DNA from: an uncultured Bacteroidales bacterium
GTDB lineage: Bacteria > Bacteroidota > Bacteroidia > Bacteroidales > Bacteroidaceae
NCBI GenBank assembly: GCA_902778625.1
Contig: CACYYM010000003.1
Coordinates: 62,001 to 126,000 of the forward strand
Direction: 5' to 3'
DNA: 64,000 bases
The translations under genes were made by a program, and so were the position numbers. The notes below the pieces were generated by a model, which was given only the letters and a program-made list of their open reading frames with translations, had not been told where the DNA came from and searched no databases. Positions 9,162-19,065 of this stretch are shown in pieces (position 1 is the stretch's first letter; each line of letters starts with the position of its first letter).

Positions 9162-10505
9162 TTATTGTCCTGGAACGGGCACTTTCATCGAAGCAAGGTC
9201 GAGGGGACCAAGTTCGAGCTTCTCGGGCAGGTAGTCGATGGGCGATTGCGTCATCTCGTCCCATGTGACGGTCTGACCGGTATAAGCTGCTTCGCGACCC
9301 ATGATGCCTGCCATGCAGGAGATGGCGTTCTCTGTAGCCTCTTCGTGAGCTGTACCTTTGCGGATGTGGTTCACCCAATCGACGTGCTCGAGTGTGTAGG
9401 GGTCGAACTGCTGGAACTCCTTGCGGACAGCTTCTTCGTCGAACTTCCAGATAACGTTGCCCTGGAGGTCCTTTATTTCATTTGTCTCGCTGTCCCAGCT
9501 GCCCTTGCTGCCCTGGATGAACTCGCTGACCTTGCTGCTGCAGCCGTCAATCTGGCGGCACATCGAGTGCATATGGATGCCGTTCTCCATCGTGAAGTCT
9601 GTGCTGAAGAAGTCGTACTGGTCGCCAGTGACGCGACGCTGACGTGAGCCGAAGCCTGTTGCAGAAACGGGCTTCAATCCGCTCATCCAGAGGAAGACGT
9701 CGATGTTGTGGACGTGCTGCTCGATGATGTGGTCGCCCGAGAGCCACTTCCAGTTCACCCAGTCGCGGATGTTCCATTCCATGTCTGTCCAGCCGGCTTC
9801 GCGCTGACGATACCACAGCATGCCCTGATTCCAGTAAACATTGCCGCCGGTAATCTCGCCGATGAGTCCTGCCTGAATCTGCTTGTTGGCCTCCACATAG
9901 CGACGCTCGTGGTGACGCTGCGTGCCTACCACAACGCTCAAGCCCTTTGCCTGAGCCTGCTTGGCAGTTGCCATAACGGAACGATAACCCTTGGGGTCGA
10001 CGCAGATGGGCTTCTCGAGGAAAGAGTGCACGCCTTTCTCTGTGGCATACTTGAACATCTCGGGACGGAAGACGGGAGGTGTGGTGAGGATTACCATATC
10101 GACACCCGAGTCAATCACCTGCTTGTAGGCATCGAAGCCAACGAAGCAGTTCTCCTGAGGCACTTCCTGTCCGCGCTCGTTGATGAGACGATTGCGCACG
10201 TCGTTCAGTCTGTCTTCGAAGACATCGCCCAGCGCTACGACCTTGATGTTGTCGGCAGCGTCGAGGAGGTTGATGATGGCACCGCTTCCGCGACCACCGC
10301 AACCGATGAGGCCAACCTTCAACTCTGGGCCGTCGATTGCTTTGTCGGGAAGTTCGGGAACATAATACTCGCCTTCCTTCTTGAGGGGCGTGAGTTTGTT
10401 GCTGCCAGAACAGCTGGCGAGGAGTGCAGGAGCAGCCACAGCAGCAGCTCCAACTGTTGCAGCGCCAGCCAAGAAGTGGCGTCTGCTAATACCTTCTTTG
10501 TTCAT
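9162..10505 (-). CDS. Exported Gfo/Idh/MocA-family oxidoreductase
   Basis: The 447-residue protein has a Tat signal (SRRHFLAGAA) followed by LLASCSG. A Rossmann domain begins near residue 62 with GLIGCGGRGSG, and the family's EKP motif appears in FLEKPICVD. The C-terminal alpha/beta domain contains the GDHIIEQHVHNID segment. Bacteroidetes members with Tat signals act on sugars using tightly bound NAD; some are GH109 glycosidases. The substrate cannot be inferred here. Its operon partners are the TIM-barrel protein downstream and the cytochrome-FGE fusion upstream. Confidence 0.85.
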   Translation of the reverse strand: MNKEGISRRHFLAGAATVGAAAVAAPALLASCSGSNKLTPLKKEGEYYVPELPDKAIDGPELKVGLIGCGGRGSGAIINLLDAADNIKVVALGDVFEDRLNDVRNRLINERGQEVPQENCFVGFDAYKQVIDSGVDMVILTTPPVFRPEMFKYATEKGVHSFLEKPICVDPKGYRSVMATAKQAQAKGLSVVVGTQRHHERRYVEANKQIQAGLIGEITGGNVYWNQGMLWYRQREAGWTDMEWNIRDWVNWKWLSGDHIIEQHVHNIDVFLWMSGLKPVSATGFGSRQRRVTGDQYDFFSTDFTMENGIHMHSMCRQIDGCSSKVSEFIQGSKGSWDSETNEIKDLQGNVIWKFDEEAVRKEFQQFDPYTLEHVDWVNHIRKGTAHEEATENAISCMAGIMGREAAYTGQTVTWDEMTQSPIDYLPEKLELGPLDLASMKVPVPGQ

Positions 10506-10553
10506 AATCTTTTTGGGTTTTATAGGGTTAATAGATTTAATGAGCTAAATGGG

Positions 10554-12065
10554 TTATTTTGTTGGTGCGTCGCAGACGACACGGAAGCCGATGCCTTTCA
10601 TGTCGCTGAGCCACCAGATGCTCTTCGGGTTTTGCGGGTCGGTCTTGAGCCACGCTTCGTAGTCGCTATGACGTCGAGCCGCACAACGCAACTCGCTTGC
10701 ATCATCGTTATAGCAACCGCCTCGAACCACATAGTCGGTGCCTGATGCAGGTCCTTTCGGGTCTTTAACTGAAGAGCCAGCTTGTGCGTATGCATCCTCA
10801 GCATACCAGTCCTGGCAGTACTCCATCACGTTGCCCAACATATTGCGAAGGCCGAACGGATTGGGAGCAACGCGGGAAGGTTCCTGTGTGCGGTTCTTGC
10901 TGTTGAGGGCATATATGGCGTAGCGGTTGATGGTTGTCGTGTCGGTGCCGAAGATGCTGTTCCACAGTCCTTCGCTCGAATAGGCAGAGGGTTTGCCTTC
11001 GAAGAAGTAGGGCGTGTCCGTGCCACCTCGAGCTGCATACTCCCACTCTGCTTCTGTCGGTAAACGGTAGTGTCTGCCAGTCTTCAGACTGAGCCATTGG
11101 CAGAATGTTTCAGCAGCATAGTGCGTCATTGTAATGGCTGGACGGTTTCCCATGCCCCATCCCTGATCTGGCATGCCGAAGGGTGGGGTTGGACCAGACA
11201 CGGCATCCACGTCTGGACGGCTGTTGTTGGCATAGATGACTTCAGGCTTTGTGCGTCCTTCCGACATGGTCTCGACGTAGAAAGCCCAGTATTGGTTCCA
11301 CGTCACCTCCATTTCTCCCATGAAGAACGGCGAGACGGAAACTTCGTGAGCCGGGTATTCATCGGGCCGGCTGAACTTGTCGCCCTTGTTGCTGCCCATT
11401 GTGAACTTTCCGCCAGGAACGGCTATCATGCTGATTGAGGCACGTGTGCCGGGGACGGTCTCCGTGAAGTTCGCGAAAGAAGTAACAGATGCGGGCTCTG
11501 TATAGACAGGGCCTGTGGTATCGATGGGCGCGGTCGTCATCTTTTCATGCTTGTAGCCAGCAATGAAGTGGCCTGCGTCGAGGTGGCACGTCACACATTG
11601 CAGGTTCAGTTTCTCCTCGTTTTCCTCGTAATAGAGGTGTGCGGCGACGCCGTCGTCGGTAATGCCTTCTGGGAAGAGGTTTGCGTGACATTTCTTGCAG
11701 GAACTGTTGAAGACGATGTTGGGAGCGTACTCTTCTGTGCGCTTCGACTCGAAATCGAAGTCTTCTTTGTCGTGAGTGAGGTACATCCAGATGTCGTGCA
11801 AGCCGATTTTAACCTTTGCCCAGTAGTAATGAGGTGTGCCGGCTGGGGGCAAGTGACAGGCTGCACAATCCGTATGCACGCCGCTTTGGTTCATGTAGTG
11901 CTTGCTTTGTTTCCAACTCGTTTCAGCTTCGGGATGCACATGACAAGCCGCACACGACTCGTTTGTCGAGGTGACGTTGCTCGTATAGAGTGCCGCCAGC
12001 ACCAGAATGATGCCGAATAGTGTGCCGCCAAGAGCGGTGAGGAGGTATTTCTTGCGAGTCGTCAT
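10554..12065 (-). CDS. Fusion of a NapC/NirT-type tetrahaem cytochrome with a formylglycine-generating-enzyme-like domain
   Basis: The 503-residue protein has one N-terminal membrane anchor (about 7-28) and four CxxCH haem sites at 38-42, 67-71, 123-127 and 157-161, as in the small NapC/NirT/NrfH quinol dehydrogenases. From about residue 213 it is an FGE-sulfatase/SUMF1 domain (IAVPGGKFTMGS, EVTWNQY, LPTEAEWEYAARGG, LGNVMEYCQDW, GIGFRV). The region holding the two catalytic cysteines of true FGE reads GGCYNDDASELRCAARR here, so the usual Cys pair is not evident and classical formylglycine formation is doubtful. Its start overlaps the stop of the preceding small gene by ATGA. It probably passes electrons from quinol to a periplasmic partner. 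Confidence 0.8.
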   Translation of the reverse strand: MTTRKKYLLTALGGTLFGIILVLAALYTSNVTSTNESCAACHVHPEAETSWKQSKHYMNQSGVHTDCAACHLPPAGTPHYYWAKVKIGLHDIWMYLTHDKEDFDFESKRTEEYAPNIVFNSSCKKCHANLFPEGITDDGVAAHLYYEENEEKLNLQCVTCHLDAGHFIAGYKHEKMTTAPIDTTGPVYTEPASVTSFANFTETVPGTRASISMIAVPGGKFTMGSNKGDKFSRPDEYPAHEVSVSPFFMGEMEVTWNQYWAFYVETMSEGRTKPEVIYANNSRPDVDAVSGPTPPFGMPDQGWGMGNRPAITMTHYAAETFCQWLSLKTGRHYRLPTEAEWEYAARGGTDTPYFFEGKPSAYSSEGLWNSIFGTDTTTINRYAIYALNSKNRTQEPSRVAPNPFGLRNMLGNVMEYCQDWYAEDAYAQAGSSVKDPKGPASGTDYVVRGGCYNDDASELRCAARRHSDYEAWLKTDPQNPKSIWWLSDMKGIGFRVVCDAPTK

Positions 12066-12511
12066 TTCTTGATTTCCATTTTCAGTTCTGACGGAATCTT
12101 CACGAGCTTCTTGCCTTGGGCGCGTTTTACGGCATTATAGCCAAGGAACTTCAGCTGATAGGTGCTGTCTGAGTTTTGTGTCAGCGTCAGTTTCTGGTCC
12201 TCGCTGCCAAGTTCGTTGGCGATGGTGATGACAGCTTGCTTGTCGCTCTTGATGTCGAAGCCCACCACGTACCACACGCCGTAGATGTTGCCGTCCATGT
12301 AGCCGTTCATCGGTCCGAAGCTTTCAAAGCCCGGCACCTCAATGCTTTCTTCATAGAGGTCGAGCTTCAAGTTGACCTTCTCCTCAGGGCTCGTCAGCTG
12401 GAGCTTCCAAGGTTGCTGGCCAAGACAAACTGTCGCGATGAAAAACATCACAGCAGTCGTTGCCAATTTCGACGTGTTGAGTTTCGCATTTCGACGTGTT
12501 GAGTTTCGCAT
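12062..12511 (-). CDS. Small secreted protein of unknown function
   Basis: From the chosen ATG at 12511 this encodes 149 residues: a basic N-terminus, a hydrophobic signal segment (about ATTAVMFFIATVCLGQQ), then a beta-rich domain of about 125 residues with PGFESFGPMNGYMDG. The frame stays open upstream through the 22-bp array, but that part is repeat translation and unlikely to be real. The next ATG, at 12448, would leave almost no signal peptide. The gene heads the operon with the cytochrome-FGE fusion (4-bp overlap). A -7 box lies at 12635-12628, so the leader RNA contains array d. The family is not recognised. Confidence 0.6.
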   Translation of the reverse strand: MRNSTRRNAKLNTSKLATTAVMFFIATVCLGQQPWKLQLTSPEEKVNLKLDLYEESIEVPGFESFGPMNGYMDGNIYGVWYVVGFDIKSDKQAVITIANELGSEDQKLTLTQNSDSTYQLKFLGYNAVKRAQGKKLVKIPSELKMEIKK

Positions 12512-12573
12512 TTCGACGTGTTGAGTTTTGTATTTCGACGTGTCGAGTTTTGCTTTTCGACGTGTCGTGTTTG
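12464..12573. repeat. 22-bp-period palindrome array, TCGACGTGTCGA class (array d)
   Basis: Five tandem 22-bp units centre on TCGAC-GT-GTCGA or TCGAC-GT-GTTGA, and an isolated GCGACGTGTCG follows near 12601. The array lies between the minus-strand -7 box and the small secreted protein, in the presumed leader, and runs into its first codons. Confidence 0.9.
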
Positions 12574-12627
12574 AAATGGCAAAGCGTTCCTGTTGTTTTA
12601 GCGACGTGTCGTGCCATAAAACACGTA

Positions 12628-12635
12628 CAAAGATA
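12628..12635 (-). promoter_or_regulatory. Bacteroidetes -7 box TATCTTTG (minus strand)
   Basis: A perfect TAnnTTTG match on the minus strand, upstream of the small secreted protein-cytochrome operon. The predicted leader carries array d. Confidence 0.65.
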
Positions 12636-12721
12636 GTAAAAAAAATATTATGTTGTAGCGCAAACCTTACATATTTATATATAAAAAGCACAAAAGGTTT
12701 CTTTTTTAACATATTTTGTTG

Positions 12722-12729
12722 TACCTTTG
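12722..12729 (+). promoter_or_regulatory. Bacteroidetes -7 box TACCTTTG
   Basis: A perfect -7 match followed by GC lies 30 bp before the glycogen synthase start codon, in an AT-rich stretch. Confidence 0.75.
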
Positions 12730-12758
12730 CGCGCAAAATAAGGAAACGAAGGACGTAA

Positions 12759-14414
12759 ATGAGAGAAAAACGTTTGGTACCAGACTTCATTTTCGAAAGC
12801 AGCTGGGAGGTTTGCAACAAGATGGGTGGCATCTACACGGTGCTCTCCACCCGTGCCAAGACACTTCAAGAGCAGTTCCCGGACAAACTGCTGTTTATCG
12901 GTCCTGATGTCTGGCAGGGAAAAGAGAATCCTCTCTTTCTTGAGGATCCGACTCTGTGGCGTCCGTGGATGAAAAAAGCGAACCAGGACGGGCTTCATGT
13001 CCGTTTGGGACGTTGGAACATCCCCGGCAAACCATGTGTCGCCCTTGTTGATTTCCAACCTTATTTCGAGAAGAAAAACGAGATCTACGGCAAGGCTTGG
13101 GAAGACTTTCAGGTCGATAGCCTTCATGCATACGGCGACTACGACGAAGCCAGCATGTTCAGCTATGCCGCAGCCCTCGTCGTGGAAAGCTTCTTCCACT
13201 ATAATCTCGGCACGAAGAAAAAGGTCGTTTACCAGGCAAACGAGTGGATGACCTGCCTCGGAGCACTTTACGTCAGGAAGTACGTGCCGGAGATAGCTAC
13301 CATCTTTACCACCCATGCCACAAGCATAGGGCGTAGCATCGCAGGCAACAACAAGCCGCTCTACGACTATCTTTGGGCTTACAACGGCACGCAGATGGCA
13401 GGCGAGCTCAACATGGAAGCGAAGCACAGTGTTGAACGACAGGCCGCACACAACGTCGATTGCTTTACGACGGTCAGCGACGTAACGGGAAGAGAGTGCT
13501 ACGAGCTGCTCGACAAGCGTCCCGACGCCATTCTGCCAAACGGCTTCGAAGCAGACTTCGTGCCGACAGGTACAGCCTTTACGAAGCGCCGTAAAGAAGC
13601 CAGAGCCAAGATTCTGCAGGTGGCAAATGCCCTGACTGGTGCTGAGTTCACCGACGACACACTCATTGTCGCCACAAGCGGCCGCTATGAATATCGCAAC
13701 AAAGGCATCGATGTCTTTCTGGAAGCAGCATACAGAAGTCTTTATGACAGTGAATTGCAACGTCCGGTACTGATGCTTGTTCAGGTTCCGGCGTGGGTGG
13801 AAAGCCCTCGCACCGACTTGCAGGAACGCCTCAAACTGGGCGGCACATACAGCGAGCCGTTGCCCGAGCCCGTCATCACCCATAACCTGAACGAACCTTG
13901 GAACGATCCTGTACTCAACTTCCTGCGTTCTCACGGCATGAAGAATGATGTACACAGTCGTGTGAAAGTCATCTTTGTTCCCTGTTATCTTGATGGCAAC
14001 GACGGCATCTTCGAGATGCCTTACTACGACCTCCTCATCGGTGATGACCTCGCAGCCTATCCCTCTTATTACGAACCTTGGGGATATACACCGCTCGAGG
14101 CAGTCGCTTTCCATGTTCCATGCATAACAACGTCCCTCAGCGGCTTTGGTGTCTGGGTTTGCTCAAGCGTCGGATATGACAGCAAGCTTGAGGACGGCGT
14201 CGAGGTCATCGGACGAAACGACTACAATGCACAAGAGGTGGCAGAGAAGCTCTCCAGTCTCATCGCCCGCTATTCCGCTTTCGACAAGAAAACCATCGAC
14301 AAGGTTCGTCGCAACGCAGCCAAGCTTGCAGAGAAAGCACTCTGGAAGAATTTCATCAAATACTACTACGAAGCCTACGACATCGCTCTTCGCAATGCCA
14401 AGGCTCGCAAATAA
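12759..14414 (+). CDS. Glycogen synthase, GT3-like
   Basis: The 551-residue protein resembles the eukaryote-type (GT3) glycogen synthases found in Bacteroidales rather than GlgA: ESSWEVCNKMGGIYTVL at the N-terminus, FTTHATSIGR in the first Rossmann domain, and YEPWGYTPLEA near residue 435 in the nucleotide-sugar-binding domain. It transfers glucose from a nucleotide sugar to the growing alpha-1,4-glucan in the cytoplasm. The glucan phosphorylase gene follows after 32 bp, so synthesis and breakdown of storage glycogen are encoded together. The start follows its -7 box closely. Confidence 0.9.
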   Translation: MREKRLVPDFIFESSWEVCNKMGGIYTVLSTRAKTLQEQFPDKLLFIGPDVWQGKENPLFLEDPTLWRPWMKKANQDGLHVRLGRWNIPGKPCVALVDFQPYFEKKNEIYGKAWEDFQVDSLHAYGDYDEASMFSYAAALVVESFFHYNLGTKKKVVYQANEWMTCLGALYVRKYVPEIATIFTTHATSIGRSIAGNNKPLYDYLWAYNGTQMAGELNMEAKHSVERQAAHNVDCFTTVSDVTGRECYELLDKRPDAILPNGFEADFVPTGTAFTKRRKEARAKILQVANALTGAEFTDDTLIVATSGRYEYRNKGIDVFLEAAYRSLYDSELQRPVLMLVQVPAWVESPRTDLQERLKLGGTYSEPLPEPVITHNLNEPWNDPVLNFLRSHGMKNDVHSRVKVIFVPCYLDGNDGIFEMPYYDLLIGDDLAAYPSYYEPWGYTPLEAVAFHVPCITTSLSGFGVWVCSSVGYDSKLEDGVEVIGRNDYNAQEVAEKLSSLIARYSAFDKKTIDKVRRNAAKLAEKALWKNFIKYYYEAYDIALRNAKARK

Positions 14415-14446
14415 ATCAGACACATTAACCCTATTATATTAGTAAT

Positions 14447-17011
14447 ATGAAGATTAAAGCAAGTAATGCAAATCAGCCCTGCTGGAAGCCAGTCATTGTT
14501 AAAGGCAACGTTCCTGCCGAACTTCGCAAGCTCGAAGAACTCGCTCACAACATGTGGTGGGTGTGGAACTACGAGGCTCGCGACCTTTTCCGTGACCTCG
14601 ATCCAGACCTCTATCGTGAAGTGAAGCACAATCCCATTGCGCTTTTGGAGCGTCTGAGCTTCAGCCGGAAAGAAGAGATTGTTAAGGATAAGAAACTGAT
14701 GAGGCGCATCGACGACGTTTATACGTTGTTCCGCAAATATATGGACGTTGAGCCAGACCACAAGCGTCCTTCTGTTGCATACTTCTGCATGGAGTATGGC
14801 ATCCATTCTGCCCTGAAGATATATAGTGGCGGTCTTGGTATGTTGGCAGGCGACTATGTGAAGGAAGCCAGTGACTCTAACGTCGACATGTGTGCCGTAG
14901 GCTTCCTCTATCGCTATGGTTACTTTACACAAAGCCTTGCGATGGACGGACAGCAAATTGCCAACTACGAGGCTCAGAACTTCGGCTCTCTGCCCATCGA
15001 GCAGCAGCTGAACGAAGACGGCACGCCTCTCGTCATCGATGTACCTTATATGAATTATCATGTGCACGCATACGTTTGGCGTGTTAACGTTGGTCGCGTG
15101 AAGTTGTATCTCCTTGACACCGACAACGAGATGAACTCCGAGTTCGATAAGCCCATCACCCACGCTTTGTATGGCGGCGACTGGGAGAACCGTTTGAAGC
15201 AGGAGATCCTGCTTGGTATCGGTGGTATGCTGTTGCTTAAGAAGCTCGGCATCAAGAAGGACATCTATCATTGCAACGAAGGTCATGCAGCACTCTGCAA
15301 CCTGCAGCGTATGTGTGATTACATCAAGGAAGGCCTGACATTCAATCAGGCACTTGAAATCGTTCGTGCTTCTTCTCTTTATACCGTTCACACGCCTGTG
15401 CCTGCAGGTCACGACTATTTCGACGAAGAGCTTTTCGGCAAATATATGAGCGGCTATCCTCAGATGCTCGGCATCAGCTGGGATGAATTCATCGGCATGG
15501 GACGCACCAATCCTGACGACCGCGGCGAGAGGTTCTGCATGAGCACCTTCGCATGCAACACCTGTCAGGAAGTCAACGGTGTAAGTTGGCTGCACGGTGA
15601 GGTGAGCAAGAAGATGTTCAACAACATTTGGAACGGCTACTATCCCGAAGAGAGCCACGTTGGTTATGTAACTAACGGCGTTCACTTCCCAACTTGGTGC
15701 GCTACCGAATGGCGTCAGATTTATGCCAAGTACTTTGATGCAAAGCATCTCAGCGATCAGTCGAACGAAGAGATTTGGCACGGCATCTACAACTGTCCGG
15801 ACGAGGAAATCTGGGCAACACGTCAGGCATTGAAGAAGAAGCTCTTCAAGTATGTCAGCGAGCAGTACAAGGAGACTTGGCTGAAGAATCAGGGCGACCC
15901 GCAGCGTGTGGTCAAGCTTATCGAAAGCTTTAATCCCAATGCACTTGTCATCGGCTTCTGTCGCCGTTTTGCCACTTACAAGCGTGCTCACCTGCTCTTT
16001 ACAGACCTTGAGCGCCTCAGCAAGATTGTGAACAATCCCGAGCGTCCCGTCATCTTCCTGTTTGCAGGCAAGGCACATCCCGCAGACGGTGCAGGCCAGG
16101 GACTTATCAAGAAGATTTTCGAGATAAGCCAACGTCCCGAGTTCCAGGCAAAGATTATCTTTGTTGAGGACTACGACTTCCTGTTGGCTCGCCGTCTTGT
16201 CTCGGGCGTCGATATCTGGATGAACACGCCGACGCGTCCGTTGGAAGCCAGCGGCACATCTGGCGAGAAGGCCGAGATGAATGGCGTTGTCAACCTCAGC
16301 GTGAAGGATGGCTGGTGGCTTGAAGGCTATCGTGAAGGTGCAGGTTGGGCATTGACAGAGAAGCGCACATACCAGAACCAGGAGTATCAGGATCGTCTCG
16401 ATGCCGCAACAATCTACTCGCTCTTGGAGAACGAGATTCTGCCTTTATATTATAATAAGGATAAGAACGGACTTTCGAAGGGTTGGGTTAAGGTCATCAA
16501 GAACAGTATCGCACAGATTGCTCCTCACTACACGATGAAGCGTCAGCTCGATGACTACTACAGCAAGTTCTACAACAAGCTGCGCGACCGCTCGCAGAAG
16601 CTTCAGGCAAATGGCTATCAGCTTGCCAAGGAGATTGCTCTCTGGAAGGAAGCCGTTGCAGAACGTTGGGATGCAATCAATGTGGTAAGCATCAATAAGA
16701 GTGAAGACATAAACAACGCAGGCATAGAGGCCGGCAAGAAGTACAACATAGAGGTTGTCGTAGATGAGGCAGGGCTGGACGACGCCATTGGCGTTGAGCT
16801 TGTGACGATTGTTACGGACAAGGACGGCGAGGACCACATCTACAACGTCTATCCTTTCACTTTGAAGAGTCGCGAAGGTAACAAGTACACCTTCACTGCC
16901 ACTAACAGCATGGACGATGCAGGCAGCTTCAAGGTTTGCTACCGTTTGTTCCCGAAGAACGATAACCTGCCTCACCGTCAGGACTTCTGCTACGTCAAGT
17001 GGTTCGCATAA
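14447..17011 (+). CDS. glgP: Alpha-glucan (glycogen) phosphorylase, GT35
   Basis: The 854-residue enzyme belongs to the short bacterial phosphorylase group, with an N-terminal region beginning [16 protein letters not shown]. The pyridoxal-phosphate lysine lies near residue 608 in [11 protein letters not shown], and [10 protein letters not shown] marks the N-terminal catalytic region. It releases glucose-1-phosphate from glycogen. A C-terminal extension of about 100 residues (from about 755) looks like a small beta domain. The gene follows glycogen synthase by 32 bp and overlaps the MATE gene start. Confidence 0.92.
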   Translation: MKIKASNANQPCWKPVIVKGNVPAELRKLEELAHNMWWVWNYEARDLFRDLDPDLYREVKHNPIALLERLSFSRKEEIVKDKKLMRRIDDVYTLFRKYMDVEPDHKRPSVAYFCMEYGIHSALKIYSGGLGMLAGDYVKEASDSNVDMCAVGFLYRYGYFTQSLAMDGQQIANYEAQNFGSLPIEQQLNEDGTPLVIDVPYMNYHVHAYVWRVNVGRVKLYLLDTDNEMNSEFDKPITHALYGGDWENRLKQEILLGIGGMLLLKKLGIKKDIYHCNEGHAALCNLQRMCDYIKEGLTFNQALEIVRASSLYTVHTPVPAGHDYFDEELFGKYMSGYPQMLGISWDEFIGMGRTNPDDRGERFCMSTFACNTCQEVNGVSWLHGEVSKKMFNNIWNGYYPEESHVGYVTNGVHFPTWCATEWRQIYAKYFDAKHLSDQSNEEIWHGIYNCPDEEIWATRQALKKKLFKYVSEQYKETWLKNQGDPQRVVKLIESFNPNALVIGFCRRFATYKRAHLLFTDLERLSKIVNNPERPVIFLFAGKAHPADGAGQGLIKKIFEISQRPEFQAKIIFVEDYDFLLARRLVSGVDIWMNTPTRPLEASGTSGEKAEMNGVVNLSVKDGWWLEGYREGAGWALTEKRTYQNQEYQDRLDAATIYSLLENEILPLYYNKDKNGLSKGWVKVIKNSIAQIAPHYTMKRQLDDYYSKFYNKLRDRSQKLQANGYQLAKEIALWKEAVAERWDAINVVSINKSEDINNAGIEAGKKYNIEVVVDEAGLDDAIGVELVTIVTDKDGEDHIYNVYPFTLKSREGNKYTFTATNSMDDAGSFKVCYRLFPKNDNLPHRQDFCYVKWFA

Positions 17012-18318
17012 AGACATCACACTACACCGACCTGCTGCGCATCGGCGTGCCAATCATGTTGGGCCAGTTGAGCACCATCATGATGGGGCTTGCCGATACG
17101 CTTATGGTAGGTCATTATGGCACGAAGGAGCTTGCGGCTGCAGGTTTCGTGAACAATACGTTGTCTCTGCTCCTTGTTGCAGGCATGGGTTTCTCATACG
17201 GACTGACGCCTGTCGTTGGCGCCTTGTTCGGAGAGGGTAGGTTGCACGACATCGCAGGCAAGCTCAGGAATGGACTCTTTGCCTGTTCTGTCGTAGGTTT
17301 GCTGCTGACGCTTCTTGCAGGTCTCATCTTGGCAGGACTTCCCTGGCTCGGGCAGCCGGAAGAGCTCTTGCCCCTCATGCGGCCTTACCTGCTGATTCTT
17401 TTGCTGAGCCTGCTGCCCCAAATGCTGTTCAATGCCTACAAGCAGTTCAGCGATGGCGTGCAGGACACTTCCATGCCGATGTGGATAATGGTTGCCAGCA
17501 ACGTCTTCAACCTCATTGGCAACTGGCTTCTCATCTTCGGACATTGCGGTTTGCCGGAGATGGGCTTGCTCGGCGCAGGCATAGCCACCTTGCTGAGCCG
17601 TCTCTTGCAGTTGGCATTGATGGCAGGCGCGTTCCACTTTACCAAGCGATACGACATTTATCGCGAGGACTTTCCAAAGAGTATGCTTACCAAAGCAGAC
17701 CAGCGTGAGCTTCACCGGCTCGGATGGCCTGTGGCTTTACAAATGGGAATGGAAGCGGCTTCGTTCAGCATCAGTGCGACGTACGCCGGATGGCTTGGCA
17801 CAAATGAATTAGCGGCGCATCAGGTCGTGATAACCATCAGCCACTTCTTCTTTATGCTCTACTATGGCCTGTCGGCAGCGGTGGCAGTTCGCGTGAGCTA
17901 CTACAGGGGAGCAGGCGAGCTGGAGCAGACACGCAAGGTGGCAGCGTCGGGCGTCCATCTGTGCTGGTTCATTGCTTTGCTGCAAGGCATTCCTTTGTTC
18001 TTGCTCCGTCACAAAGTGGGCTTCCTCTTTACGCCCAGCACAGAAGTGGCAGCGTTTGTGGCACTCATCATCATTCCTTTCCTCATCTTCCAGTTTGGCG
18101 ACGCTTTGCAGAGCACATACGCCAACGCCCTTCGAGGCATGGCACGCGTCAAGGCGATGGTTTGGATAGCCTTCGTTGCCTACATCCTTATTTCGCTGCC
18201 TTTGGGCTACATCTTCGGTTTTGTCTGCGGCTGGGGACTTCTAGGCATTTGGTTGGCGTTCCCCTTCGGCCTTACTACAGCCGGCTTGCTGTACTATAGA
18301 GAGTTCGTGAAAAGGTGA
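16999..18318 (+). CDS. MATE-family multidrug/metabolite efflux transporter
   Basis: The 439-residue protein has about 12 membrane segments and the typical MATE N-terminus ([22 protein letters not shown]). The best start is a GTG inside the end of glgP, overlapping it by 13 bp, because no nearer start keeps the first helix intact; this suggests coupled translation. It is probably a cation-driven antiporter in the inner membrane. The substrate is unknown, and its place behind glycogen genes need not mean a functional link. A purine-rich microrepeat follows the stop. Confidence 0.88.
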   Translation: MVRIKTSHYTDLLRIGVPIMLGQLSTIMMGLADTLMVGHYGTKELAAAGFVNNTLSLLLVAGMGFSYGLTPVVGALFGEGRLHDIAGKLRNGLFACSVVGLLLTLLAGLILAGLPWLGQPEELLPLMRPYLLILLLSLLPQMLFNAYKQFSDGVQDTSMPMWIMVASNVFNLIGNWLLIFGHCGLPEMGLLGAGIATLLSRLLQLALMAGAFHFTKRYDIYREDFPKSMLTKADQRELHRLGWPVALQMGMEAASFSISATYAGWLGTNELAAHQVVITISHFFFMLYYGLSAAVAVRVSYYRGAGELEQTRKVAASGVHLCWFIALLQGIPLFLLRHKVGFLFTPSTEVAAFVALIIIPFLIFQFGDALQSTYANALRGMARVKAMVWIAFVAYILISLPLGYIFGFVCGWGLLGIWLAFPFGLTTAGLLYYREFVKR

Positions 18319-18342
18319 AAAGGTGAAAAGATGAAAAAGGTA
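18305..18342. repeat. Purine-rich GTGAAAAG microrepeat
   Basis: Short imperfect repeats of GTGAAAAG lie between the MATE gene and trmO. The same motif, on either strand, recurs at 26776-26817, 34722-34745 and 53881-53912. Confidence 0.7.
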
Positions 18343-18362
18343 AAATGCCGCCTCCCTCTATC

Positions 18363-19064
18363 ATGAATTATCTATTGACGCCCATAGCTCATATCGAGAC
18401 AGATTTCCCTACCAAGTTTGGCGTGCCTCGGCAGAGCGGACTCATAAAAGGATTGAAGGGCAGGATAGTCTTTGAACCCGAGTATCGCGACCCGGAAGCT
18501 TTGCGAGGAATGGAGGGCTTCAGCCACATCTGGTTGCTTTGGGACTTCAGCGAAGCAAGACGAGAGGGCGCCAAGTGGCAGCCGACGGTTCGTCCACCGC
18601 GTCTTGGCGGCAACAAGCGGATGGGCGTCTTTGCTACGCGCAGTCCCTTCCGGCCCAACAACATCGGTCTTTCCTCCGTTCGCATTCTCAGCATTGACCT
18701 GCACACACCTGAAGGTCCTGTCATCGAAGTAGAAGGCGCCGACCTGATGAGCGGCACACCTATCTTCGACATCAAGCCATACCTGCCTTTCACCGACAGC
18801 CATCCGGATGCCAAAGGAGGCTTCGCGGAAGATGTAAGAAGTAATAGGGAAGATGTGGGAGAGAATACATCACTTTTTAATTTTCACTCTTCACTCGTCG
18901 AAGCCTTTGATACTGAACGCCTTGAGGCCTTAAAAGACATCCTTCTTTCCGACCCCAGACCTCATTATCACGACGACCCCAATCGCGTCTATGCCTTCGA
19001 GTTTGCAGGCAAGGAAGTGAAATTCCGTTTCAAGCCCGATCAGATCGAGGCTTGGGTAGGGTAG
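18363..19064 (+). CDS. trmO: tRNA (adenine-N6)-methyltransferase TrmO (TsaA/YaeB family)
   Basis: The protein (233 residues from ATG 18363; an ATG at 18345 is the alternative) carries TrmO motifs: PIAHIETDFPTKFGVPRQ, FSHIWLLWDF, VRPPRLGG, VFATRSPFRPNNIGLS and SGTPIFDIKPYLP. The family uses S-adenosylmethionine to methylate t6A37 of tRNA-Thr. About 20 residues near VRSNREDVGENTSLFNFHSS (nt 18830-18898) interrupt the domain between FAED and the C-terminal part. This stretch looks like inserted repeat DNA, because a near copy occurs in the GH5-GH43 gene. The reading frame is intact. Confidence 0.88.
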   Translation: MNYLLTPIAHIETDFPTKFGVPRQSGLIKGLKGRIVFEPEYRDPEALRGMEGFSHIWLLWDFSEARREGAKWQPTVRPPRLGGNKRMGVFATRSPFRPNNIGLSSVRILSIDLHTPEGPVIEVEGADLMSGTPIFDIKPYLPFTDSHPDAKGGFAEDVRSNREDVGENTSLFNFHSSLVEAFDTERLEALKDILLSDPRPHYHDDPNRVYAFEFAGKEVKFRFKPDQIEAWVG

Positions 19065-19065
19065 T

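Noticed and set aside
12512..12832. N-terminal extension of the small secreted protein through array d
   Set aside because: The extra residues are translated 22-bp repeats and promoter DNA, and they would bury the signal peptide.
12675..14114. Minus-strand 479-codon frame opposite glycogen synthase
   Set aside because: It lies fully antisense to a gene with clear family motifs and has no recognisable domain; a shadow of biased codon use.
14375..16132. Minus-strand 585-codon frame opposite glucan phosphorylase
   Set aside because: Antisense to glgP, no promoter or domain, and the plus-strand gene is certain.
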